From: Pseudomonas sp. DTU_2021_1001937_2_SI_NGA_ILE_001
Lineage (GTDB): Bacteria > Pseudomonadota > Gammaproteobacteria > Pseudomonadales > Pseudomonadaceae
Assembly (NCBI RefSeq): GCF_032463525.1
Contig: NZ_CP135971.1
Span: 4,714,501-4,778,500 of the forward strand
DNA length: 64,000 bases
Direction of reading: 5' to 3'
The notes beneath the pieces were generated by a model that was not told where the DNA came from, ran no database searches, and saw only the letters and a list, made by a program, of their open reading frames with translations. Below, one piece after another: positions 1 through 11,087 of the stretch. Numbering within the stretch: the stretch's first letter is position 1; every line of letters begins with the position of its first letter. The position numbers and the translations under genes were made by a program.

Positions 1-62
1 TCGCCAGGCGAGCAAGGGGGTTGTCGATTGCGCTCAGGCAGCGTGGCGAACCACGCCAGCCG
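1..62. other. Left-edge intergenic sequence with a small hairpin
   Basis: These bases lie downstream of ychF. They contain a short inverted repeat, CGTGG-CGAA-CCACG, flanked by GGC and GCC that can extend the stem. It could be a factor-dependent 3' end for ychF, but there is no U-run. No gene is seen. Confidence 0.35.
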
Positions 63-1163
63 TCAGACGTTGAAGCGGAAGTGCAGCACGTCACCGTCCT
101 TGACGATGTAGTCCTTGCCTTCCAGACGCCATTTGCCGGCTTCCTTGGCGCCGGCTTCACCCTTGTACTGGATGAAGTCGTCATAGGCCACGCACTCGGC
201 GCGGATGAAGCCTTTCTCGAAGTCGGTGTGGATCACGCCAGCGGCCTGTGGCGCGGTGGCGCCGACACGTACGGTCCAGGCGCGCACTTCTTCGACACCG
301 GCGGTGAAGTAGGTCTGCAGGTTGAGCAGTTCGTAACCGGCGCGGATCACGCGGTTCAGGCCCGGCTCTTCCAGGCCCAGGGCCTCGAGGAATTCGTCCT
401 TCTCCTCGCCGTCGTCCAGCTCGGCGATCTCGGCTTCGATCTTGTTGCACACGGCAACCACCACGGCGCCTTCTTCTTCGGCGATGGCCTTGACCACATC
501 CAGGTACGGGTTGTTGTCGACACCGTCTTCGGCAACGTTGGCGATGTACATCACCGGCTTGCTGGTCAGCAGGTGGAAGCCGCGGATGACGGCCTTCTCT
601 TCGGCGCTCATGTTCTTCATCAGGCTGCGCGCGGGCTTGCCTTCGGTGAAGTGGGCGATCAGCTGTTCCAGCAGGGCTTTCTGTGCCACGGCGTCCTTGT
701 CACCGCCCTTGGCGTTGCGCGCGACCTTCTGCACCTGCTTCTCGCAGCTGTCGAGGTCGGCGAAGATCAGTTCCAGGTCGATGATCTCGATGTCGCGCTT
801 GGGGTCGACGCTGTTGGCGACGTGAATCACGTTCTCGTCTTCGAAGCAGCGCACCACGTGGGCGATGGCGTCGGTCTCACGGATGTTGGCCAGGAACTTG
901 TTGCCCAGGCCTTCGCCTTTCGACGCACCGGCTACCAGGCCGGCGATGTCGACGAATTCCATGGTGGTGGGCAGGATGCGCTTGGGATTGACGATCGCAG
1001 CCAGGGCCGCGAGGCGCGCGTCGGGCATCGGCACGATACCGCTGTTCGGCTCGATGGTGCAGAAGGGAAAGTTTTCTGCCGCGATACCGGATTTGGTCAG
1101 CGCGTTGAACAGGGTGGACTTGCCGACGTTAGGCAGGCCGACGATGCCGCAGTTGAATCCCAT
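63..1163 (-). CDS. ychF: Redox-regulated ATPase YchF (Obg family)
   Basis: The 366-residue product is full length for YchF, an Obg-like P-loop protein that binds ATP rather than GTP and associates with the ribosome. The G1 loop GLPNVGKS is at residues 9-16, and the C-terminal TGS-type region ends in [11 protein letters not shown], typical of the family. The start is the ATG at 1161-1163. It sits 20 bases downstream of pth, and this pth-ychF order is standard in gammaproteobacteria, so the two are probably co-transcribed. Nothing looks unusual. Confidence 0.97.
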   Translation of the reverse strand: MGFNCGIVGLPNVGKSTLFNALTKSGIAAENFPFCTIEPNSGIVPMPDARLAALAAIVNPKRILPTTMEFVDIAGLVAGASKGEGLGNKFLANIRETDAIAHVVRCFEDENVIHVANSVDPKRDIEIIDLELIFADLDSCEKQVQKVARNAKGGDKDAVAQKALLEQLIAHFTEGKPARSLMKNMSAEEKAVIRGFHLLTSKPVMYIANVAEDGVDNNPYLDVVKAIAEEEGAVVVAVCNKIEAEIAELDDGEEKDEFLEALGLEEPGLNRVIRAGYELLNLQTYFTAGVEEVRAWTVRVGATAPQAAGVIHTDFEKGFIRAECVAYDDFIQYKGEAGAKEAGKWRLEGKDYIVKDGDVLHFRFNV

Positions 1164-1183
1164 GGTGTTCCCCTCAAGTCGTG

Positions 1184-1768
1184 TCAGGCCTTCTGGCTGT
1201 GCAGGGTGCGCATCGCGCGGCTCCAGTCGCCGGCGAGAATGTCCGGCAGCACGCCGAGGGCAAAGTCGATACTGGCTTCGAGCTTTTCCTGTTCGGCGCG
1301 CGGTGCGCGGCCGAGGACGAAGCCCGAAACCTTGCTCGCATCACCCGGGTGGCCGATGCCGAGCCGCAGGCGATGGAACGTGTTCTGGTTGGCCATTTGC
1401 GCAATGATGTCGCGCAGGCCGTTGTGCCCGCCATGGCCGCCGCCGGTCTTGAGCTTGGCGACGCCGGGTGGCAGGTCGAGTTCGTCGTGGGCCACCAGGA
1501 TCTCGTCGATACCGATACGGTAGAAGCCGGCGAGCGCCGCCACGGCTTGGCCGCTGCGGTTCATGTAGGTGGTGGGAATCAGCAGACGAACGTCCTGACC
1601 CTGGTGCGTGAAGCGCCCGGTCAGGCCGAAGAATTTGCGCTCGGCGGCGAGATTGACCCGCTGCGCCGCAGCAATACGCTCAACGAAAAAAGCCCCTGCG
1701 TTATGCCGGGTCTGTTCGTATTCAGCGCCTGGATTTCCCAGGCCGACGATCAGTTTGATGGCACTCAC
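1184..1768 (-). CDS. pth: Peptidyl-tRNA hydrolase
   Basis: This 194-residue protein releases peptides from peptidyl-tRNA that drops off the ribosome. The N-terminus shows IVGLGNPG with Asn12 and the catalytic His22 in [15 protein letters not shown] carries the conserved acidic residue. These match the Asn10/His20/Asp93 set known from E. coli Pth. The gene lies between rplY and ychF on the same strand, the usual gammaproteobacterial cluster. Confidence 0.97.
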   Translation of the reverse strand: MSAIKLIVGLGNPGAEYEQTRHNAGAFFVERIAAAQRVNLAAERKFFGLTGRFTHQGQDVRLLIPTTYMNRSGQAVAALAGFYRIGIDEILVAHDELDLPPGVAKLKTGGGHGGHNGLRDIIAQMANQNTFHRLRLGIGHPGDASKVSGFVLGRAPRAEQEKLEASIDFALGVLPDILAGDWSRAMRTLHSQKA

Positions 1769-1810
1769 TGCAGGGGCTTCCTTCTCGTTGTGGATAACAT
1801 CGCCGCCCGA

Positions 1811-1826
1811 AGGCGGCTGTGGACAA
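1811..1826. other. Hairpin between pth and rplY
   Basis: A perfect 6-bp stem GCCGCC-CGAA-GGCGGC with a stable GNRA-like loop lies in the 133-base gap. It may attenuate or process the rplY-pth transcript. No U-run follows on either strand. Confidence 0.4.
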
Positions 1827-1901
1827 AAAGAGCTGATTACCGGTGTAAACGCTACGATTCTGTCACGATGTCATTTCAACGTGCGTTACCGGGTAATGAA
1901 A

Positions 1902-2501
1902 TTACTCGGCAGCGCCTTCTTCAGCTTCGGCCGACACGCGTGGAGCGTGAACGTTGGCGATAGCCAGGTCGGTACCGTGAGCCAGTGCGACGAACTCAAC
2001 GCCTTTTGGCGCCTTGAGGTCGGACAGGTGGATGGTGGTACCGATTTCGGCGTTGCCCAGGTCGACTTCGATGAACTCAGGCAGGTCTTTCGGCAGGCAG
2101 GACACTTCCAGCTCGGTGGTAGTGTGGGAAACTTCGCCGCCTTTCTTGACTGGCAGTTCTTCGTTCAGGAAGTGAACCGGAACGGTAGCGGTCAGCTTCT
2201 GGCCAGCAACGACGCGGATGAAGTCAGCGTGCAGAACGTGACCCTTGGATGGGTGACGCTGCAGGGCCTTGATGATCACGTCTTGTTTCTTGCCACCGAC
2301 GTTCAGAGCGATCACGTGAGCGAAAGCCGCTTCGTTCTCGATCAGTTTGGCCAGTTCTTTTGCCAGGATGCTGATCGACTCAGGGGCTTTGTCAGCACCG
2401 TAGACAACAGCAGGAACCAGGCTGGCGATACGACGCAGGCGGCGGCTCGCACCTTTCCCCAGGTCGGAACGCACTTCAGCATTCAGATTGAAATCAGTCA
2501 T
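1902..2501 (-). CDS. rplY: 50S ribosomal protein L25, long (CTC/TL5) form
   Basis: L25 binds 5S rRNA. At 199 residues this is the two-domain CTC/TL5 form, with the 5S-binding domain first (about 1-95) and a C-terminal beta domain, ending in an acidic Ala/Glu-rich tail, rather than the roughly 94-residue E. coli form. The start ATG at 2499-2501 is preceded by TTTGGAGAAACG, a good ribosome-binding site. It lies between prs and pth, as in other pseudomonads. Confidence 0.96.
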   Translation of the reverse strand: MTDFNLNAEVRSDLGKGASRRLRRIASLVPAVVYGADKAPESISILAKELAKLIENEAAFAHVIALNVGGKKQDVIIKALQRHPSKGHVLHADFIRVVAGQKLTATVPVHFLNEELPVKKGGEVSHTTTELEVSCLPKDLPEFIEVDLGNAEIGTTIHLSDLKAPKGVEFVALAHGTDLAIANVHAPRVSAEAEEGAAE

Positions 2502-2561
2502 TTCGTTTCTCCAAAGTAGCCAATCGTCCTGTGCTTGCGACCAGCGACAGGCGATATGGGC

Positions 2562-2605
2562 AAAAAAGCCCCGCCTTGGCCGATGGACCAGGGCGGGGCG
2601 CTTTT
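2562..2605 (-). terminator. Rho-independent terminator of prs
   Basis: Read on the minus strand, GCCCCGCC-TGG pairs with CCA-GGCGGGGC and is followed by TTTTTT. It lies 30-70 bases past the prs stop and would separate prs from rplY. Confidence 0.8.
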
Positions 2606-2637
2606 CGTCGACGCGTTGCAGGCTGTGGGCAGGGCCC

Positions 2638-3579
2638 TCAGCGGAACATCGCGCTGATCGATTCTTCGTTGCTGATGCGGCGGACCGCTTCGGCGACTAC
2701 CGGCGCGATATCCAGTTGGCGGATACGGCTGCAGGCTTGTGCTGCGGCAGACAACGGGATGGTGTTGGTCACCACCAGTTCGTCGAGCACGGAATTTTCG
2801 ATGTTCTCGATGGCCCGGCCCGACAGCACAGGGTGTGTGCAGTAGGCGAATACCTTGGCCGCGCCATGCTCTTTCAGAGCCTTGGCCGCATGGCACAGGG
2901 TACCGGCGGTATCGACCATGTCGTCGACGAGGATGCAGGTGCGTCCTTCGACGTCGCCGATGATGTGCATCACTTCGGAGTGATTGGCCTTCTCACGGCG
3001 TTTGTCGATGATGCCGAGATCGACACCCAGGGACTTGGCGACGGCGCGTGCACGCACAACACCACCGATGTCCGGGGAGACGATCATCAGGTTCTCGAAG
3101 CGCTGGTCTTCGATGTCGTCGACCAGTACGGGCGAGCCGTAGATGTTGTCGACGGGGATATCGAAGAAACCCTGGATCTGGTCGGCATGCAGGTCAACGG
3201 TCAGTACACGGTCGATGCCCACCACGGTGAGCATGTCGGCGACGACCTTGGCGCTGATGGCCACGCGTGCGGAACGCGGACGGCGATCCTGGCGGGCATA
3301 ACCAAAGTAGGGGATCACAGCAGTGATACGGGATGCTGAGGAGCGGCGGAAGGCGTCGGCCATCACTACCAGTTCCATCAGGTTATCGTTGGTCGGAGCG
3401 CAAGTAGGCTGGATGATGAAGACGTCCTTACCGCGAACGTTTTCATTGATCTCAGTGCTGATTTCGCCGTCGGAGAACTTACCGACAGAGACGTCACCCA
3501 GTGGGATATGCAGCTGACGTACTACACGCCGAGCCAGATCGGGGTTGGCATTCCCCGTAAAGACCATCATCTTGGACAC
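2638..3579 (-). CDS. prs: Ribose-phosphate pyrophosphokinase (PRPP synthetase)
   Basis: Makes PRPP from ribose 5-phosphate and ATP for nucleotide, His and Trp synthesis. From the GTG at 3577-3579 the product is 313 residues starting (V/M)[17 protein letters not shown], the length and N-terminus known for Pseudomonas Prs. An in-frame ATG 30 codons upstream would run into the tRNA leader and is rejected. Landmarks are the flexible loop [28 protein letters not shown] and the PRPP loop [13 protein letters not shown]. It lies just downstream of tRNA-Gln and may share its transcript. Confidence 0.96.
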   Translation of the reverse strand: MSKMMVFTGNANPDLARRVVRQLHIPLGDVSVGKFSDGEISTEINENVRGKDVFIIQPTCAPTNDNLMELVVMADAFRRSSASRITAVIPYFGYARQDRRPRSARVAISAKVVADMLTVVGIDRVLTVDLHADQIQGFFDIPVDNIYGSPVLVDDIEDQRFENLMIVSPDIGGVVRARAVAKSLGVDLGIIDKRREKANHSEVMHIIGDVEGRTCILVDDMVDTAGTLCHAAKALKEHGAAKVFAYCTHPVLSGRAIENIENSVLDELVVTNTIPLSAAAQACSRIRQLDIAPVVAEAVRRISNEESISAMFR

Positions 3580-3626
3580 GCGCAGTACCTGGAGGCTGAG
3601 AGTAACCTGGATGAGTATAGAGAAAA

Positions 3627-3701
3627 TGGCAGGGGCGGCTGGATTCGAACCAACGCATGGCAGGATCAAAACCTGCTGCCTTACCGCTTGGCGACGCCCC
3701 T
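3627..3701 (-). tRNA. tRNA-Gln (anticodon UUG)
   Basis: On the minus strand a 7-bp acceptor stem, AGGGGCG with CGCCCCU, closes the cloverleaf. The anticodon stem GCAGG/CCUGC encloses loop UUUUGAU, so the anticodon is UUG. The T-arm contains GGTTCGAATCC. Discriminator G and an encoded CCA (3627-3629 on the plus strand) complete the 75-nt gene. It lies between ispE and prs. Confidence 0.97.
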
Positions 3702-3740
3702 GTGGCGATGATGCTACGAGTGCCTGGCACTCGGTTCCAG

Positions 3741-4595
3741 TTACAGGCTATGAAGCTTGCGGTGCAACATCGAAACGTTGCTGCCTTTTGCTACAAACCC
3801 TGCGAAGGTATCTGGAAGAAGGGCCGAGACTTTATCAGCTTCAGCTTTGCTTGGGAAGGCCCCAAACACACAACCTCCGGTTCCAGTCAGTTTGGCTTCG
3901 GTAAATTTACCTAGCCATTTCAAGGCGTTATGCACTTCTGGATAACGTCTTTCCACTACTGCCTGGCAGTCATTTCGACCGTTTCCCTCGGGAACGGGGC
4001 GCACTTTAATGGGCTTGCTATCACGTGTCAACAACGGATCTGAAAATATTTCCGCTGTACTTACAGACACTTGAGGGACCACCACCAGATACCAGGGCTC
4101 CGGGGGTTCCACGGGGGTAAGGATTTCGCCCACGCCTTCGGCGAATGCTGCGCGCCCGCGCACGAAGACCGGCACGTCGGCGCCCAGTCCCAGGCCCAGC
4201 CCGGCCAGGCGATCTTCGTCCCAGCCCAGCTGCCAGAGGTGGTTGAGTGCCAGAAGGGTGGTGGCGGCGTCCGAGCTGCCGCCGCCGATGCCGCCGCCCA
4301 TGGGCAGGCGCTTGTCCAGCCAGATGTCGACGCCCAGTGCACAGCCGGATTCGACCTGCAGGGCGCGGGCCGCGCGCACGATCAGGTTGCTGTCGTGCGG
4401 CACGCCGACGATCTCGGTGTTGAGCACGATGCGCCCGTCGTCACGTACGGCGTAACCCAGCTCGTCACCATGGTCGACGAACTGGAACAGGGTCTGCAGC
4501 TGGTGGTAGCCGTCGGCGCGCCGGCCGAGGATGTGCAGCATCAGGTTCAGCTTGGCCGGAGCGGGCAGCCGCAGTGATGCGAGATGCATGTTCAT
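3741..4595 (-). CDS. ispE: 4-diphosphocytidyl-2-C-methyl-D-erythritol kinase
   Basis: GHMP kinase of the MEP isoprenoid pathway that phosphorylates CDP-ME at the 2-hydroxyl. The 284-residue product has the N-terminal substrate motif [12 protein letters not shown] and the glycine-rich ATP motif [17 protein letters not shown]. Its start codon overlaps the lolB stop as ATGA, which indicates translational coupling. The lolB-ispE-tRNA-prs order is conserved in Pseudomonas. Confidence 0.96.
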   Translation of the reverse strand: MNMHLASLRLPAPAKLNLMLHILGRRADGYHQLQTLFQFVDHGDELGYAVRDDGRIVLNTEIVGVPHDSNLIVRAARALQVESGCALGVDIWLDKRLPMGGGIGGGSSDAATTLLALNHLWQLGWDEDRLAGLGLGLGADVPVFVRGRAAFAEGVGEILTPVEPPEPWYLVVVPQVSVSTAEIFSDPLLTRDSKPIKVRPVPEGNGRNDCQAVVERRYPEVHNALKWLGKFTEAKLTGTGGCVFGAFPSKAEADKVSALLPDTFAGFVAKGSNVSMLHRKLHSL

Positions 4596-5209
4596 TGCCC
4601 CAGCTTGCGTGGCTGCCAGTCCTTGACCACCAGGGTCACGTCCAGGTCCTGGCCATGCAGCTTGACCCGCTCGGGCAGCCAGAAGCCGTTCTGCTGCACA
4701 TAGCTGAGGTATTCGACCTTCCAGCCGTCCTGTTCCAGGGTGGCCAGGCGGCTGTCGTCATCCAGGACCAGGCTGCTCTTGGTGTCCGGGGCCGGCAGGC
4801 CGCGGACCCACCAGACCAGGTGCGAAACCGGCAGCTTCCAGCCCAGCTGTTCTTCCAGCAGGCTTTCCGGCGTGGCGGCTTCATAGCGGCCCTGATTGGC
4901 CACCTCCAGGTTGACGCTGCCGGGGCGGCCGGTCAGGCGCGCCGCACCACGGCCCAGCGGGCCGGACAGGCGGATGTCGTAGTAATCCTGGCGTTGCAGC
5001 CAGAAGAGGGTGCCGCTGCCGGAGTCCTTGGGGGCGCGGATGCCGACCTTGCCGTCGATCTGCCAGCCGTCGAGGCTGGTCAGTTGCTGCTTGTGGAGGC
5101 GCCACTGGGCCGGGTCGCCCTTGCCTTGCAGGGCTTCGCGGGAACCGATGCCGGCACAGCCGGCGAGCAGGGCGATGAAACTGAATACGACGAGATTGCG
5201 TAGGAACAT
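4592..5209 (-). CDS. lolB: Outer-membrane lipoprotein insertion factor LolB
   Basis: LolB accepts lipoproteins from LolA and inserts them in the outer membrane. The 205-residue product has a lipoprotein signal peptide with lipobox LLAGC (Cys18) and a LolB beta-barrel containing GKVGIRAP. The ATG at 5207-5209 lies 4 bases from the preceding TPR gene, and the stop overlaps ispE. Expression is therefore probably coupled along TPR lipoprotein-lolB-ispE. Confidence 0.94.
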   Translation of the reverse strand: MFLRNLVVFSFIALLAGCAGIGSREALQGKGDPAQWRLHKQQLTSLDGWQIDGKVGIRAPKDSGSGTLFWLQRQDYYDIRLSGPLGRGAARLTGRPGSVNLEVANQGRYEAATPESLLEEQLGWKLPVSHLVWWVRGLPAPDTKSSLVLDDDSRLATLEQDGWKVEYLSYVQQNGFWLPERVKLHGQDLDVTLVVKDWQPRKLGQ

Positions 5210-5213
5210 GGAA

Positions 5214-6941
5214 TTACAACTTCTCTGAACCGGTCAGGCGCTGCACGGTGCTGCGCAGTACGGGGCTGTCGGGTTGGTCTTCGAGGGCTTTGGCCCATAC
5301 CTGGCGGGCTTCGCGCTCCTTGCCTCTGGCCCAGAGCACTTCGCCCAGGTGGGCCGCCACTTCGTGGTCGGGGAAGCGCTGCAGGGCCTCGCGCAGCAGG
5401 CGCTCGGCCTCTTCGAGGTTGCCCATGCGGAAATTCACCCAGCCCAGGCTGTCGAGCACGGCCGGGTCGTCGGGAGTGATCTGGTGGGCCTTCTCGATCA
5501 GCTCGCGGGCTTCGGCATAGCGGGTGGTACGGTCAGCCAGCGTATAGCCCAGGGCATTGAGGGCCATGGCGTTTTCCGGGTCGCGCTTGAGAATGGCGCG
5601 CAGGTCGGTTTCCATCTGCGCCAGGTTGTCACGCTTCTCGGCCAGCATGGCGCGGGTGTACAGCAGGTTGAGGTCGTCCGGGTACTGCTTGAGCGCGCTG
5701 CCCAGCACTTGCCAGCCACGCTCGGGGTGGTCGTTGGCGGTCAGCGTCTCGGCTTCGATCAGGTACAGCTGGATGGCGTAGTCGGGCTGGTTGTCGCGGG
5801 CCTCCTTGAGGCGCCGCGAGGCTTCGGCAGCGTTGCCGTTGCTGATCAGGATGTCGGCCTGGCGCAGCTGGGCCGGCAGGAAGTCCTGGCCGGGACCGAC
5901 CTGGGCGTATTCGTCCAGGGCGCTCTGCGGATCGTCGCGCTCTTCGAAGATGCGCCCCAGGTTCAGGTGCGCGGTGTCGACGTGGGCTTCACGCGCCACC
6001 AGTTCTTCGAGATAGCCGGCGGCTTCGTCCCAGGCCTTGGCTTCAAGACAGACCAGGGCCAGCGACAGGCGCAGGTCGTCATCGTCAGGGTACTGTTGCA
6101 GCAGGTTGGCGAACTGCACCTTGGCATCGTTCATGCGGTTCTGTTCGACCAGCATGCGTGCGTAGGTCAGGCGCAGGCGCTTGTCCTCGGGGTATTTCTT
6201 GAGGCTCTTCTCCAGGATGGACAGGCCTTCCTTGCCGCGCCCGAGGCTCTGTAGCAGGCGGGTGCGCAGCAGGATCGGGGCGATCTCGCCGTCTTTCGGC
6301 GGGTTGTCCTCGAGCAGCTTCAGGGAGGCTTCGGATTCGCCATTCTGCTGCAGCAGCAGGGCCTTGCCGAAGATCAGCTGGCCATTGCTGGGGTACTTGG
6401 CCAGCAGGCGGTCGAAGCTCTTGATCAGGGCGGTGCGGGTGTCGGTGTCGGTTTCCGCGGCCGCCAGGGCGAGGAAGTCGAAGTGCGTATCGCCCTGACC
6501 CTGCAGGACCCGCTCCATGTAGCGCATGGAGTCGTCGTAGCGACCGGCACGGGCCAGCTGGATGGCCGCGGCGCGCTGCGACTCCAGGTTGCTCGGGTCG
6601 TTGCGTGCCCAGATCAGCGCGGTGTCCAGCGCCGCTTCATCGGCGCCGACGTATTCGGCGATACGGAAAGCCCGCTCGGAGACGCCCGGGTCCTGGGTGC
6701 TGACCGCCTGGGTCACGTAGTTGTCCAGGGCAATGTCGAAGCGGTTGCGTTGCCCCGCCAGCTCAGCGACCAGCAGGCTGTACAGCGTGTCCTGGGTGAA
6801 CGAACCGTACACCGTCGGCTGTTCTTTCGGTGTCGGGGTCGGTTCTTTCTGGGCCTGCGCCGAGGACGAGTCGACCGGCGCCATGGACTGGCAGCCGCCG
6901 AGCAACACGAGGGCGAGGAACAACGCGGAGGATTTATTCAT
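5214..6941 (-). CDS. Tetratricopeptide-repeat lipoprotein
   Basis: A 575-residue protein with lipobox LLGGC (Cys17), a short Ser/Pro-rich linker ([16 protein letters not shown]) and many TPR helices from about residue 65 to the end, for example [22 protein letters not shown] lipoproteins next to lolB are widespread in Pseudomonas and are thought to be envelope scaffolds; the exact role is unknown. It is the first gene of the minus-strand block and is divergent from hemA. Confidence 0.9.
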   Translation of the reverse strand: MNKSSALFLALVLLGGCQSMAPVDSSSAQAQKEPTPTPKEQPTVYGSFTQDTLYSLLVAELAGQRNRFDIALDNYVTQAVSTQDPGVSERAFRIAEYVGADEAALDTALIWARNDPSNLESQRAAAIQLARAGRYDDSMRYMERVLQGQGDTHFDFLALAAAETDTDTRTALIKSFDRLLAKYPSNGQLIFGKALLLQQNGESEASLKLLEDNPPKDGEIAPILLRTRLLQSLGRGKEGLSILEKSLKKYPEDKRLRLTYARMLVEQNRMNDAKVQFANLLQQYPDDDDLRLSLALVCLEAKAWDEAAGYLEELVAREAHVDTAHLNLGRIFEERDDPQSALDEYAQVGPGQDFLPAQLRQADILISNGNAAEASRRLKEARDNQPDYAIQLYLIEAETLTANDHPERGWQVLGSALKQYPDDLNLLYTRAMLAEKRDNLAQMETDLRAILKRDPENAMALNALGYTLADRTTRYAEARELIEKAHQITPDDPAVLDSLGWVNFRMGNLEEAERLLREALQRFPDHEVAAHLGEVLWARGKEREARQVWAKALEDQPDSPVLRSTVQRLTGSEKL

Positions 6942-7156
6942 AGATCAGAGAGGCGGCTTACCTGCGGTTTGGAGCATCATGACACAAGGCTGGCGGCAAA
7001 ACCCACCGCCCCTGTAAAAACAGGCCTGGCCCGGGCGATGCCATCATCCTGGGGGCCAATGGCCGTCATTCTAGTCGGACAATAAGAAGCGGTGGTTGTT
7101 CTAAACCTATCGAAGTAGGACAATTGTCGGCTTCACGTCACAACCAGCGACCCTGA
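6942..7156. promoter_or_regulatory. Divergent promoter region between TPR lipoprotein and hemA
   Basis: The 215-base gap holds no gene. A 10-bp palindrome GACAATTGTC lies at 7119-7128, about 30 bases before hemA, and a related GGACAAT occurs near 7076. These could be operator or promoter elements for hemA. No confident -35/-10 pair could be assigned by eye. Confidence 0.35.
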
Positions 7157-8434
7157 ATGGCCTTCCTTGCACTTGGTATCAACCATAAGACTGCCTCGGT
7201 AGACGTGCGCGAGCGCGTGGCGTTCACGCCTGAGCAACTGGTTGAAGCCCTGCAGCAGCTCTGCCGCCTGACCGACAGCCGCGAAGCGGCGATCCTGTCG
7301 ACCTGCAACCGCAGTGAACTGTACATCGAACACGATCACCTGGGGGCCGATGCGGTACTCGCCTGGCTGGCCGATTACCACCGGCTGGACCTTGACGAGC
7401 TGCGCGCCAGTGCCTATGTGCACCAGGAAGATGAAGCCGTGCGGCACATGATGCGCGTGGCCTCCGGCCTCGACTCGCTGGTGCTGGGCGAGCCGCAGAT
7501 CCTCGGGCAGATGAAGTCCGCCTATGCCGTGGCCCGCGAGGCCGGTACGGTGGGGCCATTGCTCGGCCGCCTATTCCAGGCCACCTTCAGTGCCGCCAAG
7601 CAGGTGCGCACCGACACCGCCATCGGCGAGAACCCGGTCTCGGTGGCCTTTGCCGCGGTCAGCCTGGCCAAGCAGATCTTCAGCGACCTGCAACGCAGCC
7701 AGGCGCTGCTGATCGGCGCCGGCGAGACCATCACCCTGGTCGCCCGCCACTTGCGTGACCTGGGCGTGCGGCGCATCGTGGTCGCCAATCGCACCCTGGA
7801 GCGCGCCAGCGTCCTGGCGGCCGAGTTCGGCGCCCATGCGGTGCTGCTCTCGGACATTCCGGCCGAGCTGGTCAACAGTGACATCGTCATCAGTTCCACC
7901 GCCAGCCAGTTGCCGATCCTCGGCAAGGGCGCGGTGGAAAGCGCGCTGAAACTGCGCAAGCACAAGCCGATCTTCATGGTCGACATCGCCGTGCCGCGGG
8001 ATATCGAGGCGCAGGTCGGCGAGCTTGACGACGTCTACCTTTACACCGTCGACGATCTGCACGAGGTGGTCGCGGAAAACCTCAAGTCGCGCCAGGGTGC
8101 CGCGCTGGCGGCCGAAGCGCTGGTCGAGGCGGGGACTGCGGAATTCATGTCGCGCCTGCGCGAACTGGCGGCGGTGGATGTGCTCAAGGCCTACCGCCAG
8201 CAGAGCGAGCGCCTGCGCGACGAAGAACTGGGCAAGGCGCTGCGCCTGCTCGCCAACGGCGGCAATCCCGAGGAAGTCCTCGTGCAGCTGGCCCGTGGCC
8301 TGACCAACAAACTGCTGCACGCCCCCAGCGTGCAACTCAAGAAGCTGTCCGCCGAAGGCCGCGTCGATGCGCTGGCCATGGCCCAGGAACTATTCGCCCT
8401 CGGTGAGGGCCAGACGGATAAATCCCCGCAATGA
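7157..8434 (+). CDS. hemA: Glutamyl-tRNA reductase
   Basis: First committed enzyme of C5-pathway tetrapyrrole synthesis: it reduces Glu-tRNA to glutamate-1-semialdehyde with NADPH. The 425-residue product begins [19 protein letters not shown] and has the nucleophilic Cys50 in STCNRSE, the NADPH-binding region around [16 protein letters not shown] and the C-terminal dimerisation helix. It heads a tightly packed plus-strand operon and overlaps prfA as ATGA. Confidence 0.97.
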   Translation: MAFLALGINHKTASVDVRERVAFTPEQLVEALQQLCRLTDSREAAILSTCNRSELYIEHDHLGADAVLAWLADYHRLDLDELRASAYVHQEDEAVRHMMRVASGLDSLVLGEPQILGQMKSAYAVAREAGTVGPLLGRLFQATFSAAKQVRTDTAIGENPVSVAFAAVSLAKQIFSDLQRSQALLIGAGETITLVARHLRDLGVRRIVVANRTLERASVLAAEFGAHAVLLSDIPAELVNSDIVISSTASQLPILGKGAVESALKLRKHKPIFMVDIAVPRDIEAQVGELDDVYLYTVDDLHEVVAENLKSRQGAALAAEALVEAGTAEFMSRLRELAAVDVLKAYRQQSERLRDEELGKALRLLANGGNPEEVLVQLARGLTNKLLHAPSVQLKKLSAEGRVDALAMAQELFALGEGQTDKSPQ

Positions 8435-9513
8435 AAGCTTCACTGCTCAACAAGCTGGACGTGCTCAACGACCGTTTCGAGGAACTGACCGCGCTGCTGG
8501 GCGACGCGGAAGTGATCAGCGACCAGACCAGATTCCGTGCCTACTCGCGTGAATACGCCGAGGTCGAGCCGGTGATCGAAGCCTACAAGCAGCGCGTGAA
8601 GGTGCTTGCCGACCTGGAGGGCGCCCAGGCGCTGCTCAAGGACAGCGACCCGGACCTGCGCGAAATGGCCGCCGAGGAAGTGCGCGAGGGCAAGCAGCAA
8701 CTGCTGGACCTCGAAGCCCAGTTGCAGCGCATGCTGCTGCCTAAGGACCCCAACGACGGTCGCAACGTGTTCCTGGAAATTCGTGCCGGGACCGGCGGCG
8801 ACGAGGCGGCGATTTTCTCCGGCGACCTGTTCCGCATGTACTCGCGCTACGCCGAGCGGCGCGGCTGGCGGGTCGAGGTGCTGTCCGAGAACGAAGGCGA
8901 GCACGGCGGCTACAAGGAAATCATCGCCCGGGTCGAAGGCGAGAGCGTCTACGGCAAGCTCAAGTTCGAGTCCGGCGCGCATCGCGTGCAGCGCGTACCG
9001 GAAACCGAATCCCAGGGGCGCATCCACACCTCGGCCTGCACCGTGGCGGTGCTGGCCGAGCCGGACGAGCAGCAGGCCATCGAAATCAATCCGGCGGAAC
9101 TGCGCATCGATACCTACCGTGCTTCGGGAGCCGGTGGTCAGCACGTCAACAAGACCGACTCGGCGATCCGTATCACGCACTTGCCGACCGGTATCGTGGT
9201 CGAGTGCCAGGAAGAACGTTCGCAGCACAAGAACCGCGCCCGTGCGATGTCCTGGCTGTCTGCCAAGCTCAACGACATGCAGGCCAGTGCGGCAGCGAAC
9301 GCCATCGCCAGCGAGCGCAAGCTGCTGGTGGGCTCCGGCGACCGTTCCGAGCGCATTCGTACCTACAACTATCCGCAAGGGCGGGTCACCGATCACCGCA
9401 TCAACCTGACCCTCTATTCTCTGGATGAAGTGCTCGCCGGTGGTGTCGACGCAGTGATCGAACCGCTGCTCGCCGAATACCAGGCAGACCAACTCGCGGC
9501 ACTGGGTGAATAA
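8431..9513 (+). CDS. prfA: Peptide chain release factor 1
   Basis: RF1 terminates at UAA and UAG. The 360-residue product carries the catalytic GGQ in [13 protein letters not shown] and the codon-recognition domain before it. The first four bases overlap hemA, and its TAA directly abuts the ATG of prmC, the enzyme that methylates the GGQ glutamine. hemA-prfA-prmC is an old gammaproteobacterial operon. Confidence 0.97.
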   Translation: MKASLLNKLDVLNDRFEELTALLGDAEVISDQTRFRAYSREYAEVEPVIEAYKQRVKVLADLEGAQALLKDSDPDLREMAAEEVREGKQQLLDLEAQLQRMLLPKDPNDGRNVFLEIRAGTGGDEAAIFSGDLFRMYSRYAERRGWRVEVLSENEGEHGGYKEIIARVEGESVYGKLKFESGAHRVQRVPETESQGRIHTSACTVAVLAEPDEQQAIEINPAELRIDTYRASGAGGQHVNKTDSAIRITHLPTGIVVECQEERSQHKNRARAMSWLSAKLNDMQASAAANAIASERKLLVGSGDRSERIRTYNYPQGRVTDHRINLTLYSLDEVLAGGVDAVIEPLLAEYQADQLAALGE

Positions 9514-10347
9514 ATGACCATCATCGCCAGCTTGCTCAGAAGCGCTGAACTTCCCGATTCACCCACCGCGCGCCTGGACGCCGAGTTGCTGCTCGCCGCC
9601 GCGCTGGGCAAACCCCGCAGCTTTCTGCACACCTGGCCAGAGCGCATCGTCAGTACCGAGGCGGCTCAGGCCTTCGCCGGCTTCCTGGAGCGGCGCCGCA
9701 CCGGCGAGCCGGTGGCCTACATCCTGGGCCAGCAGGGCTTCTGGAAGCTCGACCTTGAAGTGGCGCCCCACACCCTGATTCCGCGTCCGGAAACCGAAAT
9801 GCTGGTCGAGGCGGCGCTGGAGCTGATCCCCGGCTTCGCGGCGGTCCGCGTACTGGACCTGGGCACCGGCAGCGGTGCCATTGCCCTGGCCCTGGCCAAT
9901 GAGAAGCGCAACTGGACGGTGACGGCGGTAGACCGCGTGCCGGAAGCCGTGGAACTGGCCGAGCGCAATCGCCAGCGCCTGCACTTGGACAACGCGCGCG
10001 TCTTGCAGAGCCACTGGTTCGAAGCCCTGGCCGGTGAGCGCTTCGACCTGATCCTCAGCAACCCGCCTTATATAGCGGCCAGCGACCCGCACCTGAGCCA
10101 GGGCGATGTGCGTTTCGAACCCAGCAGCGCGCTGGTGTCCGGTGCCGACGGCCTGGACGACCTGCGGGTGATCATCGCCGGGGCACTGGAGCATCTTGAA
10201 CCCGGTGGCTGGCTGATGCTCGAACACGGCTACGACCAGGGCGCGGCCGTGCGCGAGCTGCTGGTGCAGCACGGTTACCAGCGTGTGCAGACCCGCCGCG
10301 ACCTGGGCGAGCACGAGCGCATCAGCTTCGGGTGCCTGCCGTGCTGA
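9514..10347 (+). CDS. prmC: Release-factor glutamine N5-methyltransferase
   Basis: Methylates the GGQ glutamine of RF1 and RF2. The 277-residue protein has an N-terminal helical substrate domain, SAM motif I (VLDLGTGSGAIALALA) and the catalytic NPPY in LILSNPPYIA. It starts directly after the prfA stop. Its own stop overlaps the likely GTG start of moeB. Confidence 0.97.
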   Translation: MTIIASLLRSAELPDSPTARLDAELLLAAALGKPRSFLHTWPERIVSTEAAQAFAGFLERRRTGEPVAYILGQQGFWKLDLEVAPHTLIPRPETEMLVEAALELIPGFAAVRVLDLGTGSGAIALALANEKRNWTVTAVDRVPEAVELAERNRQRLHLDNARVLQSHWFEALAGERFDLILSNPPYIAASDPHLSQGDVRFEPSSALVSGADGLDDLRVIIAGALEHLEPGGWLMLEHGYDQGAAVRELLVQHGYQRVQTRRDLGEHERISFGCLPC

Positions 10348-11087
10348 ACGACGAGGAACTGCTGCGCTACAGCCGGCAGATTCTGCTGCAACAGATCGAC
10401 ATCGACGGGCAACTGCGCCTGCAGGCCAGCCGCGTGCTGATCGTCGGGGTCGGCGGCCTGGGCTCGCCGGTGGCCTTGTACCTGGCCGCTGCGGGCGTCG
10501 GCGAACTGCACCTGGCCGATTTCGACCAGGTCGACCTGACCAACCTGCAGCGCCAGGTGGTGCACGACAGCGCCAGCGTCGGTCAGCCGAAGGTCGACTC
10601 GGCGATGAGCCGCCTGGCAGCCCTGAACCCACTGGTGCGCGTGGTGCCGCATCGCCAGGCCCTGGATAGCGATTCCCTGGCCGCCGCGGTCGCGGCAGTC
10701 GACCTGGTGCTGGATTGCTGCGACAACTTCTCCACCCGCGAAGCGGTCAACGCGGCCTGTTTCGCAGCAGGCAAGCCGTTGGTCAGCGGTGCGGCGATTC
10801 GTCTGGAAGGTCAGCTGTCGGTGTTCGACCCACGTCGCGCCGACAGCCCTTGCTATCACTGCCTCTATGGGCACGGCAGCGATGCCGAACTGACCTGCAG
10901 CGAAGCCGGCGTGGTTGGTCCGCTGGTCGGTCTGGTGGGCAGCCTGCAGGCGCTGGAGGCCTTGAAGCTGCTGGCCGGGTTCGGTGAACCCATGGTCGGC
11001 CGGTTGTTGCTGATCGATGCCCTGGGCACGCGCTTTCGTGAACTCAAGGTCCGCCGTGACCCGGCCTGTGAGGTATGTGGTGCATGA
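10341..11087 (+). CDS. moeB: MoeB/ThiF-family adenylyltransferase
   Basis: E1-like enzyme that adenylates the C-terminus of a MoaD- or ThiS-type sulfur carrier. From the GTG at 10341 the 248-residue product begins (V/M)[15 protein letters not shown] and has the nucleotide motif [18 protein letters not shown], and two zinc Cys pairs, CYHC and a terminal CEVC. A GTG at 10332 would add three residues; the later one is preferred because it overlaps the prmC stop. Substrate choice (MoaD or ThiS) cannot be decided here. Confidence 0.88.
   Translation: MLNDEELLRYSRQILLQQIDIDGQLRLQASRVLIVGVGGLGSPVALYLAAAGVGELHLADFDQVDLTNLQRQVVHDSASVGQPKVDSAMSRLAALNPLVRVVPHRQALDSDSLAAAVAAVDLVLDCCDNFSTREAVNAACFAAGKPLVSGAAIRLEGQLSVFDPRRADSPCYHCLYGHGSDAELTCSEAGVVGPLVGLVGSLQALEALKLLAGFGEPMVGRLLLIDALGTRFRELKVRRDPACEVCGA

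Noticed and set aside
21..1523. Long plus-strand open frame of 500 codons
   Set aside because: It is antisense to ychF and pth, with composition expected of a mirror frame in high-GC DNA and no recognisable domain.
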